The notes beneath the pieces were generated by a model. The model was not told the origin of the DNA. It saw only the letters and a program-made list of their open reading frames with translations, and made no database searches. The translations under genes were made by a program, and so were the position numbers. A stretch of DNA of 64,000 nucleotides. Source: Negativicutes bacterium. Lineage in GTDB: Bacteria > Bacillota_C > Negativicutes > Acidaminococcales > Acidaminococcaceae. Positions 1 to 8,904 of this stretch are shown in pieces. The stretch covers positions 186,001 to 250,000 of the forward strand of contig RZYP01000001.1 of NCBI GenBank assembly GCA_009930275.1, read 5' to 3'. The first letter of the stretch is position 1. Every line of letters begins with the position of its first letter.

Positions 1-195
1 GTCAAGGATATTATCCAGTCCATAGCAATTGAGGCTGATGTTCCTGGTAAAGATATTGGCATGATCAGTATTTACGATAAATTTACCTTTGTTGAGGTAC
101 CGGAAGATATGGCTGAGAAGGTTTTAGCAGTAATGCATCGTAATACAATTAAAGGCTACAAAGTCAATGTGGAACCGGCACGCGCCAGGGATTAA
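1..195 (+). CDS. DEAD-box RNA helicase, C-terminal fragment (partial at window edge)
   Basis: Frame 1 is open from the first base to a TAA at 193-195 and gives 64 residues. The segment matches the DbpA-type RNA-binding domain at the C-terminus of DeaD/CsdA cold-shock helicases: a conserved IGMISIYDKFTFVEVP strand-turn-strand followed by an amphipathic helix and a short Arg-rich tail (PARARD). This domain anchors the helicase on structured RNA or rRNA. The helicase core lies outside the window, so subfamily (deaD, csdA or dbpA) cannot be fixed. The gene is followed directly by a terminator and then pnp, so an RNA helicase and PNPase, partners in RNA decay in other bacteria, are neighbours here. 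Confidence 0.8.
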   Translation, partial: VKDIIQSIAIEADVPGKDIGMISIYDKFTFVEVPEDMAEKVLAVMHRNTIKGYKVNVEPARARD

Positions 196-221
196 ACTGG
201 AAGCGTAGTATTGATTGCATT

Positions 222-258
222 AAAACTGCTTTTCACATTCTGTGACAAGCAGTTTTTT
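222..258 (+). terminator. Rho-independent terminator after the helicase gene
   Basis: Perfect 10-bp stem: AAAACTGCTT at 222-231 pairs with AAGCAGTTTT at 247-256, with a 15-nt loop and a run of T at the 3' side. It lies 26 bases after the helicase stop codon, so pnp probably has its own promoter in 259-389. I could not pick that promoter with confidence. Confidence 0.8.
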
Positions 259-381
259 GTATGCCATAATTCATTATTATCTGTAAGTCATGTCAAAATT
301 ATTAAAAAAATAAAGGTTATTTTGAATTTGTGTCGAATAATCTGCAGGTAACTCAAAAATGTGTTGAAATTAGAGGAGGTA

Positions 382-404
382 GCTATAAGATGCATAGTTA
401 TAGC
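382..404 (+). repeat. Inverted repeat bracketing the pnp start codon
   Basis: GCTATAA at 382-388 is the perfect reverse complement of TTATAGC at 398-404, leaving a 9-nt loop that contains the ATG (390-392). The Shine-Dalgarno ends just before the stem. As RNA this would place the start codon in a hairpin loop. The right arm is also coding sequence, so the repeat may be chance. Confidence 0.45.
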
Positions 405-2465
405 ATGCAGCTTGGCGGTAGGACTTTGACTATCGAAGCTGGGAAAATTGCAAAACAGGCAAATGGTTCAGTATTGGTTCGTTACGGGGATACGGCGGTA
501 GTTGTCGCTGTTACCGGTACAAAGGTTCCGAGAGAGGGAGTAGATTTTTTCCCTTTAACTGTCGATTTTGAAGAAAAAATGTACGCCGTTGGAAAGATTC
601 CAGGCGGTTTTATTAAAAGGGAAGGTCGTCCAAGTGAGGCTGCCATATTAACCAGCAGACTGATTGACCGTCCAATTCGTCCAATGTTCCCTGACGGTTA
701 TCATAATGATGTTCAAATCGTGGCAACTGCTGTTTCCGTCGACCAGGATAACCCGCCGGATATGACTGCAATGATTGGGGCATCTTGTGCACTTTCCATT
801 TCGGATATACCGTTCGATGGGCCTATTGCAGGCGTTCGCATTGGTTTGATTGATGGCGAGTTTATTATTAACCCAAATGTTGAACAGACAAAGATCAGCG
901 AGTTGAGTCTTGGCGTAGCCGGAACAAAAGACGCTATTCTCATGGTAGAAGCCGGCGCAAAAGAAGTTTCTGAAGAAGTCATGCTTGACGCAATTTGGTT
1001 TGCACATGATGTAATCAAAGAACTTGTTGCTTTCCTAGAAAAAATCCAGGCTGAAATCGGTAAACAAAAAATGGAAGTGCCGGTTTATGTTCCACCGGTT
1101 GAAATCGTTGAAGATATTAAGGCTTACGGCGCAGAAAAACTGAAGGCTGCTTTAATGGATTCCGACAAGCTTCGTCGTGAAGAAATGGTATCCCAGGTTA
1201 AAAAGGAAATCGCGGAAGTTTTCAATGCAAAGTACCCTGAAAATGCCAAAGATGTTGCTTATGTAACTCAAAAGCTGATCAAAACTGTTGTTCGCAGAAC
1301 AATTTCGGTTGATAAAATTCGCCCGGATGGACGTCAATTGGATGAAGTGCGCCCGGTAACCTGTGAAGTCGGCTTGCTGCCGCGTCCGCATGGTTCCTCC
1401 TTGTTTACCCGTGGACAAACACAAATCCTTAATGTTTTAGCTTTGGCTCCATTACGTGAAGTACAAATTATTGACGGCCTTGGCGTTGAAGAAACAAAAC
1501 GCTATATTCATCACTATAATTTTCCACCATACAGCGTTGGCGAGACTAAACCGCTCCGTTCTCCAGGACGCCGCGAAATAGGACACGGTGCTTTGGCCGA
1601 AAGAGCTTTATTGCCTGTCATACCATCGGAAGAAGATTTTCCGTATGCGATTCGTCTTGTTTCCGAAGTTTTGGAGTCCAACGGTTCCTCCTCCATGGGC
1701 AGTGTGTGCGGAAGCACGCTATCCCTGATGGATGCAGGCGTTCCTATTAAAGCACCTGTTTCTGGCGTTGCTATGGGTCTTGTCAAAGATGGTGAGTATT
1801 TCACGATCTTAACCGATATACAGGGTTTGGAAGATGCCCTCGGCGATATGGACTTCAAGGTTGCCGGTACCGAAAAAGGTATTACAGCAATCCAGATGGA
1901 TATTAAAATTGATGGAATCAATAAAGAGATTTTCCAACAAGCTTTGGCACAAGCAAAAAAAGGCCGCCAATTTATTCTCGACAAAATGATGGAGGCCATC
2001 TCTGCGCCGAGGGAAGACCTCTCTGCATATGCTCCCAAAATTACAACTATAACAGTAAATCCTGACAAAATTCGCGATATAATTGGCCCTGGCGGCAAAA
2101 TGATCAAAAAGATAGTGGAAGAAACAGGCGCTAAAATCGATGTTGACGACAGTGGCAAGGTTTTTGTCGCAGCCGTAAACAGTGACTCTGCTCAAAAAGC
2201 TATTGCTATGATTGAGGGAATTGTCGCCGTTGCTGAAGTAGGTAAAATCTATACAGGTAAAGTAACGCGCTTGATGAATTTTGGCGCTTTTGTTGAAATA
2301 CTTCCTGGCAAAGAAGGCCTTGTTCACATTTCTCAACTATCGACAGAAAGAGTTGAAAAGGTCGAAGACGTCGTTTCCGTCGGAGATGAAATAGCAGTTA
2401 AAGTTGTTGAGATTGACCAGAAGGGTCGCATTAATCTCTCCCGCAAAGCGGTTTTACAAGGTTAA
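390..2465 (+). CDS. pnp: Polyribonucleotide nucleotidyltransferase (PNPase)
   Basis: Phosphorolytic 3'-5' exoribonuclease of mRNA decay; homotrimer, cytoplasmic. The protein is 691 aa, as usual for the family. It has two RNase PH domains (about 10-140 and 310-540) around a helical linker, the active-site [10 protein letters not shown] segment near 485-494, a KH domain with [11 protein letters not shown] near 564, and a C-terminal S1 domain from about 617 ([19 protein letters not shown]). The frame is open further upstream from a GTG at 330, but ATG 390 is chosen because the Shine-Dalgarno GAGGAGGT at 373-380 is 9 nt away and the protein then starts [11 protein letters not shown], as in homologues. 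A 7-bp inverted repeat brackets the start codon (see findings). rpsO, the common upstream neighbour, is absent here. Confidence 0.97.
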   Translation: MHSYSMQLGGRTLTIEAGKIAKQANGSVLVRYGDTAVVVAVTGTKVPREGVDFFPLTVDFEEKMYAVGKIPGGFIKREGRPSEAAILTSRLIDRPIRPMFPDGYHNDVQIVATAVSVDQDNPPDMTAMIGASCALSISDIPFDGPIAGVRIGLIDGEFIINPNVEQTKISELSLGVAGTKDAILMVEAGAKEVSEEVMLDAIWFAHDVIKELVAFLEKIQAEIGKQKMEVPVYVPPVEIVEDIKAYGAEKLKAALMDSDKLRREEMVSQVKKEIAEVFNAKYPENAKDVAYVTQKLIKTVVRRTISVDKIRPDGRQLDEVRPVTCEVGLLPRPHGSSLFTRGQTQILNVLALAPLREVQIIDGLGVEETKRYIHHYNFPPYSVGETKPLRSPGRREIGHGALAERALLPVIPSEEDFPYAIRLVSEVLESNGSSSMGSVCGSTLSLMDAGVPIKAPVSGVAMGLVKDGEYFTILTDIQGLEDALGDMDFKVAGTEKGITAIQMDIKIDGINKEIFQQALAQAKKGRQFILDKMMEAISAPREDLSAYAPKITTITVNPDKIRDIIGPGGKMIKKIVEETGAKIDVDDSGKVFVAAVNSDSAQKAIAMIEGIVAVAEVGKIYTGKVTRLMNFGAFVEILPGKEGLVHISQLSTERVEKVEDVVSVGDEIAVKVVEIDQKGRINLSRKAVLQG

Positions 2466-2479
2466 AAAACTAATTTTTT

Positions 2480-2515
2480 ACAAAGCCTGCACAACTGTGC
2501 AGGCTTTGTTGTTCT
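2480..2515 (+). terminator. Terminator after pnp
   Basis: ACAAAGCCTGCAC (2480-2492) pairs with GTGCAGGCTTTGT (2497-2509) over 13 bp with a 4-nt loop. The T tract after it is short (TGTTCTT), so termination may be incomplete. The right arm abuts the -35 element of the next promoter. Confidence 0.75.
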
Positions 2516-2537
2516 TAAATATGTTAAATGCTATAAT
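2509..2537 (+). promoter_or_regulatory. Sigma-A type promoter for the dUTPase gene
   Basis: TTGTTC at 2509-2514 and a perfect TATAAT at 2532-2537 are separated by 17 bp. The start codon at 2577 follows after a short leader. Confidence 0.65.
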
Positions 2538-2576
2538 ATTTGTGTTATATTTTTTAAAAAGGCAAGGAGTAAAAAT

Positions 2577-3026
2577 ATGCGTTTACGTGGTTTCGAAAAA
2601 GTAGAAGAATATAAAAACATTGATTTTACCTTACCGGAACGAAAGACAAAAGGTTCTGCCGGCTACGATTTTTATTTGCCGTGTGATGTAGTCCTGACTG
2701 CTGGCCAGGTTACCCGTGTCGCTACCGGTGTTAAGGCTTATATGGCTGAGAATGAGTATCTTGGTATGCACATTCGTTCCAGCATTGCGATGAAGATGTG
2801 TGTAACGATGATTAATAATCAAGGAATAGTCGATTCTGATTATTATAACAATGAGGAAAACGAGGGTCATATCATGCTGCTACTTTTTAATCTTAGCGGG
2901 AGAGATATTTCCTTGAAAAAAGGCGAACGCATAGCCCAGGGTATTTTTTATTCTTTCCTTATTGCCGATAACGATTTGGAAAACGAAAAAAATGTGCGTA
3001 GTGGCGGCTTTGGAAGCACTAAATAA
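2577..3026 (+). CDS. dut: dUTP diphosphatase (trimeric dUTPase family)
   Basis: Hydrolyses dUTP to dUMP and pyrophosphate, keeping uracil out of DNA and supplying dUMP for thymidylate synthesis. The 149-aa length fits the trimeric all-beta family. Visible family motifs: motif I with AGYDFYLP near residue 28, motif II with RSS near 67, motif III GIVDSDYYNN near 82-92 with the catalytic Asp, motif IV GERIAQGIF near 117, and motif V RSGGFGSTK at the C-terminus. The insertion NNEENEG after motif III is longer than in E. coli Dut and resembles the divergent Firmicutes dUTPases. Shine-Dalgarno AAGGAG at 2564-2569 supports the ATG. It has its own promoter and is monocistronic, since the next gene has a separate promoter and riboswitch. 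Confidence 0.9.
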   Translation: MRLRGFEKVEEYKNIDFTLPERKTKGSAGYDFYLPCDVVLTAGQVTRVATGVKAYMAENEYLGMHIRSSIAMKMCVTMINNQGIVDSDYYNNEENEGHIMLLLFNLSGRDISLKKGERIAQGIFYSFLIADNDLENEKNVRSGGFGSTK

Positions 3027-3035
3027 CATTTGTGT

Positions 3036-3065
3036 TTGACAAAGGAACTTATAGTAGTATATAAT
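3036..3065 (+). promoter_or_regulatory. Strong promoter of the lysine biosynthesis operon
   Basis: Consensus TTGACA at 3036-3041 and TATAAT at 3060-3065 with an 18-bp spacer. Transcription would start about 15 bases before the lysine riboswitch aptamer. Confidence 0.8.
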
Positions 3066-3083
3066 GACGCTAATTGAAAAGGA

Positions 3084-3245
3084 ATGATAGAGGAGCGGAA
3101 AGCATTATTAGTTCGTGGAGAAGGGATTTGTTGATGCGAATGAAAGGGTTACCGCCGAAGTTTGACAGTGGCCGCACTGTCAGGCTGGGCTGCCAGTGAA
3201 TAACTGTCGGACTGTCGCCAAGGAATTGGTGGAGTGCTATCTCAA
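3084..3245 (+). promoter_or_regulatory. Lysine riboswitch (L box)
   Basis: The untranslated leader carries the L-box landmarks in order. There is a 5' P1 strand GATAGAGGAGCGG at 3086-3098, the AC-CGCCGAAG block near 3150, GGCTGGGC near 3184, the CAGTGAATAACTGTCGGACTGTCGCC core at 3194-3219, and the closing GGTGGAGTGCTATCTC strand at 3228-3243 that pairs with the 5' strand. It sits between a strong promoter and a terminator directly before dapB. By family precedent, lysine binding stabilises the aptamer and lets the terminator form, shutting off dapB-asd-dapG-dapA. Folding was judged by eye only. Confidence 0.9.
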
Positions 3246-3276
3246 AATGCTTCAAATGCCAGCTTTGGGTATTTAC

Positions 3277-3311
3277 GAGCCGTTGGGATAACCAGCGGCT
3301 CTTATTTTTTA
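3277..3311 (+). terminator. Riboswitch-controlled terminator before dapB
   Basis: GAGCCGTTGG (3277-3286) pairs with CCAGCGGCTC (3292-3301), one G-U pair included, followed by TTATTTTTT. This is the expression platform of the lysine riboswitch. Confidence 0.85.
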
Positions 3312-3327
3312 AAAGGGGATGTTAATA

Positions 3328-4104
3328 GTGATTCGTATTTTAGTAAATGGTGCTTTGGGTCGCATGGGAAGCGAAGTTGTAAGGACTGTTCTTAAACAAA
3401 AAGATATGGAACTGGTTTCAGCCGTTGATATTATGGCAAAAGATAAAATTGTTGATGGTACGAACCTTTCCTTTGATACTGACCTTAAAGATGCTTTAAA
3501 GAGAGTTAAGCCTGATATTGTAATTGATTTCACGCGACCTGATGTCGTAATGGATAATCTTAGAATTATTTTGCAAGCAGGGGTATATGCCGTTGTGGGC
3601 ACAACCGGTTTTTCCAAAGCAGATCTGACGGAGCTTGAGGAACTGGCTAAGTCAAATGACACAGGCATTTTGGTCGCACCGAACTTTGCTTTAGGAGCGA
3701 TTTTGATGATGAAAGTTGCGTGTGAAGCCGCGAAGTATTTCCCGCAGGTAGAGATTATTGAACTACATCATGATCAAAAGCTTGATGCGCCATCTGGTAC
3801 CGCTGTTTTAACCGCAAAAAAACTGTCTGAAGTACGTGGAGGATTTGTTGCCCAAGGCAATCCTGCCGAAGAGGAGATAATTGATGGCGCTCGTGGGGCT
3901 GAATATGAAGGAATGCGTATACACAGTGTTCGTCTTCCAGGCTTCGTTGCCTCCCAGGAAATTATTTTTGGCAGTGCGGGAGAAACTTTGAAAATCAGGA
4001 ATGATTCGATCAATCGTGAGTGTTATATGCCGGGTGTAATGCTTGGCTGTCGTAAAATTTATGATAAAAAAGGGCTGGTTTACGGATTGGACCAATTGCT
4101 TTAA
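3328..4104 (+). CDS. dapB: 4-hydroxy-tetrahydrodipicolinate reductase
   Basis: Second committed step of the diaminopimelate/lysine branch: NAD(P)H-dependent reduction of the DapA product to tetrahydrodipicolinate, feeding peptidoglycan and lysine. The 258-aa protein has the Rossmann nucleotide motif NGALGRMG at residues 7-14 and the catalytic signature ELHHDQKLDAPSGTA near 145-159. An in-frame ATG at 3319 is only a base or two from the AAAAGGGG Shine-Dalgarno (3311-3318). GTG at 3328 is 8 nt from it and gives the family start MIRILVNG, so GTG is the likelier start. It is first gene of the riboswitch-controlled operon; asd follows after 33 bp. Confidence 0.95.
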   Translation: MIRILVNGALGRMGSEVVRTVLKQKDMELVSAVDIMAKDKIVDGTNLSFDTDLKDALKRVKPDIVIDFTRPDVVMDNLRIILQAGVYAVVGTTGFSKADLTELEELAKSNDTGILVAPNFALGAILMMKVACEAAKYFPQVEIIELHHDQKLDAPSGTAVLTAKKLSEVRGGFVAQGNPAEEEIIDGARGAEYEGMRIHSVRLPGFVASQEIIFGSAGETLKIRNDSINRECYMPGVMLGCRKIYDKKGLVYGLDQLL

Positions 4105-4137
4105 ATAATACTAAAACGAAGAAATGGGGAAAGTGAA

Positions 4138-5169
4138 ATGAAAAGGTACAATGTTGCAATTTTAGGAGCGACCGGAGCGGTAGGACAGGAATTTTTAAAA
4201 TTGATAGAAGAAAGAAATTTTCCCTTCGCCGAACTAAAGCTTCTTGCATCAAGCCGTAGCGCAGGAAATGAAATCGATTTTATGGGTAAAAAATATGTCG
4301 TAGAAGAAGCTAAGAGCGACTCATTTGAGAATATCGATATAGCTTTATTCGCTGGCGGCTCGATAAGTAAAGATTTTGCACCTTATGCTGTAAAAGCTGG
4401 CGCTGTGGTTATTGATAATTCCAGTGCCTTCCGTATGGATCCTGAGGTTCCTTTAGTTGTACCTGAAGTAAATCCACAAGCAATTTTAAAACATAAAGGT
4501 ATTATTGCCAATCCTAACTGTTCAACAATTATTATGGTAATGGCACTAAAGCCTATTTATGATTTGGCAAGAATTAAAAGAGTTATTGTTTCTACTTACC
4601 AAGCTGTATCCGGTGCGGGAAAAGAAGGCATAGATGAGTTAACAAACCAAGTTAAGGCGTATTCCGAGGGCCGGGAGATGGAAGCAAAAATTCTTCCAAG
4701 CGCAAGCCTTGATAAGCACTATCCGATTGCCTTTAATTTGATTCCTCAAATTGATGTTTTCATGGATAATCTTTATACTAAAGAAGAAATGAAAATGGTC
4801 AATGAAACAATGAAAATCATGGAAGATTATGATATGAGGATTACAGCTACAACTGTTCGGGTTCCGGTATATAGAAGTCATTCTGAATCAGTGAACATTG
4901 AACTGGAAAATGATTTAGATTTAGAATTGATCAAAGAAGCAATTGCCAAATTTCCAGGCGTACAATTGCAGGATGATCCTCAGAATCAAGTATATCCAAT
5001 GCCAATCTATACCTCCGATAAAAATGATGTTTATGTTGGCCGCTTGAGAAGAGATGAATCCGCTGACAATTCTTTCAACATGTGGGTAGTTGGCGACCAA
5101 ATCAGAAAAGGCGCTGCCTTAAATACATTGCAGATAGCTGAGACTATGATAAAAAATGGTTGGATTTAA
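4138..5169 (+). CDS. asd: Aspartate-semialdehyde dehydrogenase
   Basis: Reduces aspartyl phosphate to aspartate semialdehyde, the branch point to lysine/DAP, threonine and methionine. Length is 343 aa. The NADP-binding GATGAVGQE is at residues 10-18, the catalytic cysteine is in NPNCSTI near residue 128, and the substrate-binding His lies in RVPVYRSHSE near 246. Shine-Dalgarno GGGGA at 4126-4130 fits ATG 4138. It is second in the operon and precedes aspartokinase by 12 bp, so the two enzymes that make aspartate semialdehyde are coexpressed, in reverse order of action. In spore formers dipicolinate synthase genes lie upstream of asd in this cluster; they are not here. Confidence 0.96.
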   Translation: MKRYNVAILGATGAVGQEFLKLIEERNFPFAELKLLASSRSAGNEIDFMGKKYVVEEAKSDSFENIDIALFAGGSISKDFAPYAVKAGAVVIDNSSAFRMDPEVPLVVPEVNPQAILKHKGIIANPNCSTIIMVMALKPIYDLARIKRVIVSTYQAVSGAGKEGIDELTNQVKAYSEGREMEAKILPSASLDKHYPIAFNLIPQIDVFMDNLYTKEEMKMVNETMKIMEDYDMRITATTVRVPVYRSHSESVNIELENDLDLELIKEAIAKFPGVQLQDDPQNQVYPMPIYTSDKNDVYVGRLRRDESADNSFNMWVVGDQIRKGAALNTLQIAETMIKNGWI

Positions 5170-5187
5170 TAATAAGGAAAAATGACA

Positions 5188-6396
5188 ATGAAAATAATAG
5201 TACAAAAGTTCGGCGGGACCTCCGTAGCAACAGCAGAGGCAAGAAAAGCAGCAAAAAACAAAGTTCTAGAGGCAATTAAGGCCGGTTTTACGCCGGCAGT
5301 AGTTGTTTCAGCTATGGGCAGGAAAGGTGAGCCTTATGCTACCGACAGCCTCATAGACCTTATAAAAAAAGAAAATACTGCGGTTGATTTAAGCGATCTT
5401 GATACAATAATGTGTTGTGGTGAACTTATTTCGGCTTCTGTAATGGCAGCCTCGCTGCAGAAAGCTGGTCTTAAGGCAGCCGCCTTGACCGGAGGACAAG
5501 CAGGAATATTAACTGATTCAAATTTTGGGGATGCAAGGATTAAGGATATCAATCCAGACAATCTCTTAAGATACATGAATTCTGGCATTATTCCTGTTGT
5601 TTGTGGGTTTCAAGGCGTATCGTCCGACGGAAGGTTTACTACATTGGGTCGTGGCGGCAGTGATACTACTGCCGCAGCACTGGGAGTTGCTTTAGAAGCT
5701 GATTGCGTTGAGATTTATACAGATGTTGAAGGAATAATGACTGCTGATCCAAGGGTTGTTTCAGATGCCAACATCTTAAATTGTGTTTCTTATGGCGATG
5801 TTTGTCAGATGGCGCATCAAGGCGCGAAAGTTATTCATGCACGGGCTGTGGAAATTGCAATGGAAAAAGAAATACCAATCGTAGTTAAATCAACTTTCTC
5901 AGATGCCCCCGGCACATTGATTTGTAACGAAGATGTTGTTGACAAAAACTCTTCCGTGCCTGGGCGTATTATCAGCAGCGTTGCCTATTTAAAAGACCTG
6001 GCTCAATTTAAAGTCAGATTTGCTGGTAATGATGTTGATTGTGCTCATAGACTTTATGATGACCTGGCAAAAAACGGCATCAGTGTCGGCTGCTTAAATT
6101 TGCAGCCTGAACTTACAATGTTTTCGGTTTTTATGTTTGATGTTGAAAGAACAAATAAACTTCTTGCCGATTCCGGCTATGAATTTGAATTGCATTCGGA
6201 TTGTGCCAAAGTATCAATTGTTGGTTCCGGAATGCGCGGTGTTCCCGGAATAATGGCAACATTTGTTGCCGCACTTGCTGAAAAGGGAATAATGATATTG
6301 CAAACTGTTGATTCAGACACCACAATTTCGGCTATAATAAATCAAGAACGTTTAAATGATGCGGTGACCGCACTTCACGATGCTTTTAACCTTTAG
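5188..6396 (+). CDS. dapG: Aspartate kinase
   Basis: Phosphorylates aspartate, the first step of the aspartate family. The 402-aa protein carries the kinase signature VQKFGGTSVA at its N-terminus, a GRGGSDTTA phosphate/aspartate-binding segment near 153-161, and two C-terminal ACT domains from about 265. Two ATGs occur (5182, 5188). The second is chosen because AAGGAA at 5174-5179 is only 2 nt from the first and 8 nt from the second. The symbol rests on the asd-dapG-dapA order and length shared with Bacillus aspartokinase I, the DAP-regulated isozyme. The inhibitor cannot be read from sequence, so lysC is the alternative name. Confidence 0.93.
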   Translation: MKIIVQKFGGTSVATAEARKAAKNKVLEAIKAGFTPAVVVSAMGRKGEPYATDSLIDLIKKENTAVDLSDLDTIMCCGELISASVMAASLQKAGLKAAALTGGQAGILTDSNFGDARIKDINPDNLLRYMNSGIIPVVCGFQGVSSDGRFTTLGRGGSDTTAAALGVALEADCVEIYTDVEGIMTADPRVVSDANILNCVSYGDVCQMAHQGAKVIHARAVEIAMEKEIPIVVKSTFSDAPGTLICNEDVVDKNSSVPGRIISSVAYLKDLAQFKVRFAGNDVDCAHRLYDDLAKNGISVGCLNLQPELTMFSVFMFDVERTNKLLADSGYEFELHSDCAKVSIVGSGMRGVPGIMATFVAALAEKGIMILQTVDSDTTISAIINQERLNDAVTALHDAFNL

Positions 6397-6419
6397 TTAC
6401 ATGATAGGAGGAAAATTAA

Positions 6420-7316
6420 ATGAGAGTACCATATTTTGGCAGGTTACTAACAGCTATGGTTACACCGATGAATCAGGATGGCAGTATCAACTTAGAAGCG
6501 ATGGCGGACTTTGCTGATTGGTTAATTAATAATGGGTCGGATGGTCTGGTTGTATGTGGAACAACCGGCGAGTCTCCAACCATATCCACTGAAGAAAAAC
6601 TGGAGCTATTCCGCGCAGTCGTTAAACGCGTTAATAAAAGGGTACCTGTTATTGCAGGAACAGGTTCTAATAATACTGCGGGAACGATTGAACTGACTAA
6701 AGCAGCCGAAGCAACTGGCGTAGATGGTTTCCTTGTTGTTGGTCCATATTATAACAAACCGCCTCAAGAGGGATTTTACCAGCATTTTAAATCAATTGCA
6801 GACAGCACGGAGTTGCCGGTAATTGTATATAATGTTCCTGGGCGCACAAGTTCTAATATACTGCCACAAACTGTAGCTCGTTTAGCGAAAGATTGTAAAA
6901 ATATTGTTGCCATCAAGGAAGCTGCTGGCTGCGTTTCTCAGGTCGCAGAACTTTATTCTGTACTACCGGAAGATTTTTCAATCTACAGTGGAGATGACAT
7001 ATTGATTCTTCCTTTCATGTCTGTAGGCGCTACCGGGCTCATTAGCGTTGTCAGCAACACAGGGGGACAGATGCTGCAGGAAATTATGCAAGCTTATGAA
7101 GCGGGGCGCGTAAAAGATGCGATGAACTTAAACGCAAAAATGTTGCCATTAGCAAAAGCTATGTTTGTAACTACCAACCCGATTCCCGTCAAGGAAGCAG
7201 TGACTATGTTAACGCCGATCAATGCCGGTCCTGTCAGGTTGCCATTAGTGCCTATGTCTGAAACAGAAAAAGAAAAAGTTTCTGCTGTATTTAAAGAATA
7301 TAATTTGATTAAATAA
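6420..7316 (+). CDS. dapA: 4-hydroxy-tetrahydrodipicolinate synthase
   Basis: Condenses pyruvate with aspartate semialdehyde, the entry to DAP/lysine synthesis. The 298-aa TIM-barrel protein shows the family marks GTTGESPT near residues 46-53, YNVPGRTSSN with Tyr137, and the Schiff-base lysine in NIVAIKEAAG at residue 166. AGGAGG at 6406-6411 gives a well-placed ribosome site for ATG 6420. Last gene of the riboswitch operon; a terminator follows at once. With dapB, asd and dapG it makes the route from aspartate to tetrahydrodipicolinate complete. Confidence 0.96.
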   Translation: MRVPYFGRLLTAMVTPMNQDGSINLEAMADFADWLINNGSDGLVVCGTTGESPTISTEEKLELFRAVVKRVNKRVPVIAGTGSNNTAGTIELTKAAEATGVDGFLVVGPYYNKPPQEGFYQHFKSIADSTELPVIVYNVPGRTSSNILPQTVARLAKDCKNIVAIKEAAGCVSQVAELYSVLPEDFSIYSGDDILILPFMSVGATGLISVVSNTGGQMLQEIMQAYEAGRVKDAMNLNAKMLPLAKAMFVTTNPIPVKEAVTMLTPINAGPVRLPLVPMSETEKEKVSAVFKEYNLIK

Positions 7317-7322
7317 TGCCAA

Positions 7323-7360
7323 AAGCCTGCTGTCAATTTTTATGGCAGCAGGTTTTTCTT
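7323..7360 (+). terminator. Terminator of the dapB-dapA operon
   Basis: AAGCCTGCTGTCA (7323-7335) pairs, with G-U and one imperfect pair, with TGGCAGCAGGTTT (7343-7355), then TTTCTTTT. Confidence 0.8.
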
Positions 7361-7409
7361 TTATATTGTCGAAAATTTATAAATAAACAATTTTAAAGGA
7401 GCAAAGCAA

Positions 7410-8903
7410 ATGATAATTCAAGAAAAAAATGCTTCAAGCGTTATAAAGAACATTGATACTGCTGTCAGTGATGACCAAGCTCTTACTGATGCAGATGTAT
7501 TGGTGCTTTTAGTCACCAAAGAAGACACCGAGGACATTAACCTTCCGTATGTCGAGCTTTTAAAAAAGTTAACGGCGAAGGACAAAAAAATATGTGATTT
7601 ATACAATGTATGTAACTTTATAACTGACTCGGCCAACGGGTTAAAGAAATTTATTATAATAGGGTTAGGCGAGTCAAAGGATTTGCGGGCGAATATTTAT
7701 CGTAAAGTTGCCGGAGAAGCTGCCCGCGCAATAATTAGGACATCAGGTAAGAAGATTGTTGTATATGCAAAAAATCTTTGTGCTAATGGCAATAGTGAAT
7801 GTTTGGCGGCTATGGCAGAAGGGCTTGTATTGGGCGGCTATGAGTTTAAAGAATTCAAAAGCAAACAAGAAAGCGGTTTCGATGGTATAATCCAGATCAT
7901 CGCAAATTGTCCGCAAGTCAGCAATATTATTGCCGAGGCCAATGTTTTATGTGAGAGCATTATCTGGACGCGCAATCTGGTAAACAGGCCGGGAAATATT
8001 GTCCAACCTCAGACTATGGCTACTGAAGCAGTTTTAATGGCTGAAGACTTAGACCTCAGCTGTGAAATTTTGAGCGTTAAAGAGATGACGGAAAAAGGAA
8101 TGGGGGCTTTATTAGCCGTAGGAAAGGGATCTTCAGCCGAACCAAAACTTGTAACTTTGAAATACAATGGTTCAAACGAAGGGAATTGGGTTGCTCTTGT
8201 AGGTAAGGGCATAACCTTTGACAGTGGCGGCATCTCAATCAAGCCAGAAGCCGGCATGGGGGAGATGAAGGACGATATGGCAGGTGCGGCAGCAGTACTT
8301 GGAGCAATACGAGCTATTGCCAAATTAAAGCTGCCTTGTAATGTAATGGCAATTGCGGCGTGCGCAGAAAATATGCCATCTGGCTCAGCAACCCGTCCGG
8401 GTGACATTGTTACAGCTGCCAATGGTAAAACAATTGAAGTTGTGTCAACGGATGCCGAGGGCAGGATGGTTCTTGCTGATGCTGTTTGGTATGCTTGCCG
8501 TCAAGGTGCAGCAAAGGTTATTGACATTGCTACCCTTACAGGGGCTGTAATAATTGCTTTGGGCAACGAAACTTCGGCAGTAGTCAGTAATAACGATTCT
8601 TTATGCAATGATATTATAGCGGCAGGAAGTACCGTTGGTGAGAATTACTGGAGATTGCCGGCATTACCTGAGTGTAAAGAAGCAATAAAAAGCGATGTAG
8701 CCGACTTATTGAATAGTGCTGGTAAAGCAGGCGGAGCTATTACTGGGGGACTTTTTATTGGTGAATTCGTTGATGAGAATACGCCATGGGCGCATATAGA
8801 TATCGGAGGAACTGCTACTACTCAAAAGACCAACGGTTTCTGGGTCAAGGGTGCTACCGGCATGGGTGTTGCAACTTTAGTCCAGCTGGTGAAAGGAATC
8901 TAA
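7410..8903 (+). CDS. pepA: Leucyl aminopeptidase, M17 family
   Basis: Cytosolic di-metal aminopeptidase that removes N-terminal Leu and other residues; normally a hexamer. The 497-aa length is typical. The N-terminal domain is variable. The C-terminal catalytic domain has the metal-binding VGKGITFDSGGISIKP near residue 268 and the family signature STDAEGRMVLAD near 347-358, where the usual NTDAEGR has Ser for Asn. Shine-Dalgarno AAAGGAG at 7397-7403 supports the ATG. One base separates its stop from the next gene, so the PHP phosphoesterase is cotranscribed. In other genomes PepA homologues can also bind DNA; nothing here tests that. Confidence 0.93.
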   Translation: MIIQEKNASSVIKNIDTAVSDDQALTDADVLVLLVTKEDTEDINLPYVELLKKLTAKDKKICDLYNVCNFITDSANGLKKFIIIGLGESKDLRANIYRKVAGEAARAIIRTSGKKIVVYAKNLCANGNSECLAAMAEGLVLGGYEFKEFKSKQESGFDGIIQIIANCPQVSNIIAEANVLCESIIWTRNLVNRPGNIVQPQTMATEAVLMAEDLDLSCEILSVKEMTEKGMGALLAVGKGSSAEPKLVTLKYNGSNEGNWVALVGKGITFDSGGISIKPEAGMGEMKDDMAGAAAVLGAIRAIAKLKLPCNVMAIAACAENMPSGSATRPGDIVTAANGKTIEVVSTDAEGRMVLADAVWYACRQGAAKVIDIATLTGAVIIALGNETSAVVSNNDSLCNDIIAAGSTVGENYWRLPALPECKEAIKSDVADLLNSAGKAGGAITGGLFIGEFVDENTPWAHIDIGGTATTQKTNGFWVKGATGMGVATLVQLVKGI

Positions 8904-8904
8904 A

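Noticed and set aside
1514..2158. Long antisense frames inside pnp, and similar ones inside dapB, pepA, purL, mutL and others
   Set aside because: Shadow frames of strongly coding genes; no ribosome sites, and their predicted proteins resemble no family.
2404..2604. 66-codon plus-strand frame over the end of pnp and the dUTPase promoter
   Set aside because: It runs through a terminator and promoter and overlaps two clear genes in another frame.
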